This document shows positions 37,298 to 39,678 of a stretch of DNA of 39,678 bases, in pieces. The stretch's first letter is position 1; every line of letters starts with the position of its first letter. Source of the DNA: an uncultured Acetatifactor sp. (GTDB taxonomy: Bacteria; Bacillota; Clostridia; Lachnospirales; Lachnospiraceae). Where the stretch lies: contig CANQEV010000026.1 in assembly GCA_947595925.1 (NCBI GenBank), positions 1-39,678 on the forward strand, read 5' to 3'. The position numbers and the translations under genes were made by a program. The notes under the pieces are model-generated. The model searched no databases. It saw only the letters and a program-made list of their open reading frames with translations, and was not told where the DNA came from.

Positions 37298-39678
37298 TTA
37301 TTTCACCTCCGAAAACCTTCCAAGGTTGCTGTTCCAATATCCTACCATGGTTTCTTTTCCATTCTTGTCAACCTTGTATATTGCTCCGTTTGTAATTTCC
37401 TGTCCAGCGCCATTGTATTCTCCATTTTCGTCCATGGAATATGTAAACTCTGGTACAAGGTGTTCCTCGCTTCCCGTATACCCGGTTCCAGTGCATGGTG
37501 GTTTTGTAAATTCATTGACCTTAGGATATGTATCATTACTTGGAGAATAATCCGTCGTAAATCTCATTACATACATATCTTCACCATTCTGTATTGCGCT
37601 ATAAAAATCATTGCCGTCATAAGACGTGCCATCACCATGGTAGTCCAATCTCAATGTTTCATATGCCTGTTCAAGATTATTCGTATATGGCGCAACATCT
37701 TCAGCTCTTGAAGCACATCCCGTAATATTTGTTTTTCCGTCTTCCAAATACTGCTTCACCTGGTCCGGCGTAATTACTTTCTGCATTACGGTATCTTCTT
37801 TAATTTCCGGGACGTCCTTGCGCAAATCACTCAATTCTGATAACTTTTCTTTTTGTTCAGGACTTAAAGTTGCCCCATATTTCATATCGTCACATGAACC
37901 ATCTAAGTTTTCCTTGAAGCCACATGTGAGTTTACTATTAGCATCAATTAATTCATTACGCCTATTTTCCGGAACACTTCCCTCAAATGATTTTTCAGGC
38001 GCAAAATTGTCCCCTCTAAAAGTACTATTTATCTCTTGCTGCTCCGGAGTTAATTCCTTCCCTAAAGAAGTTCGTTCCGTATTCATTATTTTAACATTGC
38101 GCAGCTCATCCGGAGAATCCCCTCCATCCGATGGCAATTCGGAACCGCTCCCCTTATAATTAGACTCTCTTTCAACACCCTCCGGCTGAGAATATGTATT
38201 GACTGCATCTCCTTTATTGGACACAAGTATCGCTGTAGGATCAGAGACTCTGTGATCAGCATCTCCTTGATACATCCGTTCAAACTTGTCCCTATCTACA
38301 AAATTCACGCCGCCACCTGAATCGATGATATTAAAACCAGTAACGTTTCCATTTTCATCTCTAACAGGACTATCAACCGTAATCCAATGGTCTGAAGGCG
38401 CTACAGATGCCCCTTGGAAAAGTCCCGAATTGCTAACGTCACCTCTCTGGTCCCATAAAGTGGCAGAATCAACGCCAACAATCGCAACAGTGCCGGAATC
38501 ATCCAGTTTATCAGCAAGCGCATCGACATTTAAGGCATTATCATATTCATAAACCTCTGAATGTATATTACTTTCAGGATTTTTCACATTGTCAATGATA
38601 TTTACGACATCCTTAGTAGTCGTGCCCCCAAATGAATATGGATTATCGCCCTTATGGCAAAGGTTATTATCCATTGCATTGTGAAGGACCTGATTTTCCG
38701 AATAATCCGAAGTGCCTGTAACTCTATTAAGGGAGTTGGCAATAGAAGTCGGGCCACAGGTACCTAAGGCGCCCACATCATTTTGCCCCTGACGATACGA
38801 AACGTTCTCAAATATAGCTGTCTTCTCCGAATCATCCCCCTTATCAGCAGGCTCTTGAACTTCATTCGCATTATCCATTTGAGATGGATTTTCCACATCA
38901 GAAGATGAACTCATTTCTTTTTGCGGATCAGAATTTTCAACTGTAGCCGCTTCTTCCGTACTATCCCCTACAGCATCCCCTGTGTCGTCTGCATCCGCTT
39001 CCTCTGCGTCATCGGCAATCCCTTCGGTTTCATCGGATGTGGCTGCATCGCCTTCTTCCGCACTATCCCCTATAACATCCTCTGTTTCGTCTGCATTCGC
39101 TTCCTCTGAATCATCGAAAATCTCTTCGGTTTCATCGGGTGTGGCTGCATCGCCTTCTTCCGCACCATCCCCTACAACATCCTCTGTGTCGTCTGCATTC
39201 GCTTCCTCTGCGTCATCAGCATTCGTTTCCTCTGAATCATCGACATTTGCTTCCTCTATATCATCTGCATTTGCTTCCTCTGAATCATCGAAAACCTCTT
39301 CGGATTGATCAGGTGTGTCCGCATCATCTTCTTCCGCACCATCCCCTACAGCATCCTCTGTGTCGTCTGCATTCGCTTCCTCTGAATCATCGAAAACCTC
39401 TTCGGTTTCATCGGGTATGGCTGCATCGCCTTCTTCCATTCCATCCCCTACAACATCCTCTGTGTCGTCTGCATTTGCTTCCTCTGAATCATCGGCAATC
39501 CCTTCAGCTTCATCGGGTGTGGCTGCATCGCCTTCTTCCGCACCATCCCCTACAACATCCTCTGTGTCGTCTGCATTCGCTTCCTCTGAATCATCGAAAA
39601 CCTCTTCGGTTTCATCGGGTGTGGCTGCATCGCCTTCTTCCGCACCATCCCCTACAACATCCTCTGTGTCGTCTGCAT
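37298..39678 (-). CDS. Large acidic-repeat protein with papain/C39-like peptidase and C-terminal toxin-like domain (polymorphic toxin candidate), 5' end outside the window
   Basis: At least 792 residues; the N-terminus is beyond the right edge (the ATG at 39439 is internal to the repeats). Four parts are visible. First, a tandem array of 34-residue Asp/Glu-rich repeats (coding 39678 down to about 38945). Second, a papain/C39-like cysteine peptidase domain (about 38812-38225) with Cys in GTCGPTSIANSLN (38756-38758), His in SDHWITVDSP (38387-38389) and a downstream Asp in FNIIDSGGG. Third, a polar linker. Fourth, a C-terminal domain (about 37807-37298) with ITGCASRAEDVAPY, DMYVMRFTTDYSP, CTGTGYTGSEEHLVPEF and GRFSEVK, whose R...E spacing could suit an ADP-ribosyltransferase-like fold. 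This order (carrier, peptidase, tip) matches polymorphic toxins. Toxicity and secretion route are not shown. Confidence 0.7.
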   Translation of the reverse strand, partial: ADDTEDVVGDGAEEGDAATPDETEEVFDDSEEANADDTEDVVGDGAEEGDAATPDEAEGIADDSEEANADDTEDVVGDGMEEGDAAIPDETEEVFDDSEEANADDTEDAVGDGAEEDDADTPDQSEEVFDDSEEANADDIEEANVDDSEETNADDAEEANADDTEDVVGDGAEEGDAATPDETEEIFDDSEEANADETEDVIGDSAEEGDAATSDETEGIADDAEEADADDTGDAVGDSTEEAATVENSDPQKEMSSSSDVENPSQMDNANEVQEPADKGDDSEKTAIFENVSYRQGQNDVGALGTCGPTSIANSLNRVTGTSDYSENQVLHNAMDNNLCHKGDNPYSFGGTTTKDVVNIIDNVKNPESNIHSEVYEYDNALNVDALADKLDDSGTVAIVGVDSATLWDQRGDVSNSGLFQGASVAPSDHWITVDSPVRDENGNVTGFNIIDSGGGVNFVDRDKFERMYQGDADHRVSDPTAILVSNKGDAVNTYSQPEGVERESNYKGSGSELPSDGGDSPDELRNVKIMNTERTSLGKELTPEQQEINSTFRGDNFAPEKSFEGSVPENRRNELIDANSKLTCGFKENLDGSCDDMKYGATLSPEQKEKLSELSDLRKDVPEIKEDTVMQKVITPDQVKQYLEDGKTNITGCASRAEDVAPYTNNLEQAYETLRLDYHGDGTSYDGNDFYSAIQNGEDMYVMRFTTDYSPSNDTYPKVNEFTKPPCTGTGYTGSEEHLVPEFTYSMDENGEYNGAGQEITNGAIYKVDKNGKETMVGYWNSNLGRFSEVK
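38945..39678. repeat. 102-bp tandem repeat array encoding Asp/Glu-rich 34-residue units
   Basis: The unit encodes EEVFDDSEEANADD followed by TEDVVGDGAEEGDAATPDET. About six full or partial units are visible (variants EGIADD, EEIFDD, and one with an internal expansion of 10-residue SEEANADD/SEETNADD blocks), continuing past the window edge. DNA identity between units is high, so assembly collapse or strain variation is likely. Confidence 0.9.

Noticed and set aside
38982..39308. Ser/Ala-rich plus-strand frame in the acidic repeats
   Set aside because: Antisense of the Asp/Glu repeats; no ribosome site, and the real frame continues into the peptidase domain.

Overview
This 39.7 kb window looks like a chromosomal segment from a GC-rich member of the Clostridia, most likely Lachnospiraceae. 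The taxonomic call is inferred from gene content and order. It rests on a dgt-dnaG-rpoD-trmK cluster, pyrB paired with pyrI, two CmpB-type (putative ABC-transporter type IV) membrane proteins, a TGS/uridine-kinase fusion, a DUF6320 protein, a Tn4451-type serine recombinase tail and strong AGGAGG ribosome sites. No species is claimed.

Layout. The left edge (1-883) is the right end of a mobile element: the last 26 codons of a large serine recombinase, an inverted repeat, then a DUF5050 gene lacking its 5' end. Next come a SmtB-like zinc-sensing ArsR repressor, and an ApbE flavin transferase divergent from NusG-II and Gx-transporter genes, a trio resembling part of a flavin-based extracellular electron transfer locus. 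A folate operon (folC-folE-folP-folBK) reads leftward from 7640 to 3622. From 7.9 to 12.4 kb lie a CmpB protein, a PH-domain protein, a nitroreductase, aspartate carbamoyltransferase (pyrB, pyrI) and a GH43 glycosidase. From 12.5 to 17.6 kb lie a CmpB/coiled-coil protein, YlmH, a ZIP metal transporter and two COG0523-type GTPases, one with about 100 residues of His/Asp/Glu and one fused to a DUF1980-like domain. A lipoprotein protease, rnpB (RNase P RNA), the TGS nucleoside kinase, trmK, rpoD, dnaG and dgt follow to 25.6 kb. From 25.9 to 31.4 kb are an uncharacterised acyltransferase/DUF6320/hydrolase operon, two tRNA-Leu genes with consensus promoters and hairpin terminators, an HD hydrolase, a small P-loop kinase-like protein and a rubredoxin. 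From 31.4 to 35.4 kb a hybrid histidine kinase is coupled to a solute-binding lipoprotein.

The right end (35.7 kb to the edge) differs sharply. It is AT-rich and encodes, in one leftward operon, a very large acidic-repeat protein with a papain/C39-like cysteine peptidase domain and a distinct C-terminal domain, followed by two small cytoplasmic proteins and a HExxH metalloprotein. This has the architecture of a polymorphic toxin with candidate immunity genes and is the best candidate here for an undescribed system.

Other signals worth a look: a structured inverted-repeat element in a long and a short form (25734-25894, 17511-17566); a 47-bp tandem duplication that turned a kinase/lipoprotein stop-start overlap into a 15-codon relay ORF; a perfect 67-bp repeat beside tRNA-Leu; and a palindrome inside the promoter of the His-rich GTPase. 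All calls come from reading the sequence; no database search was possible.
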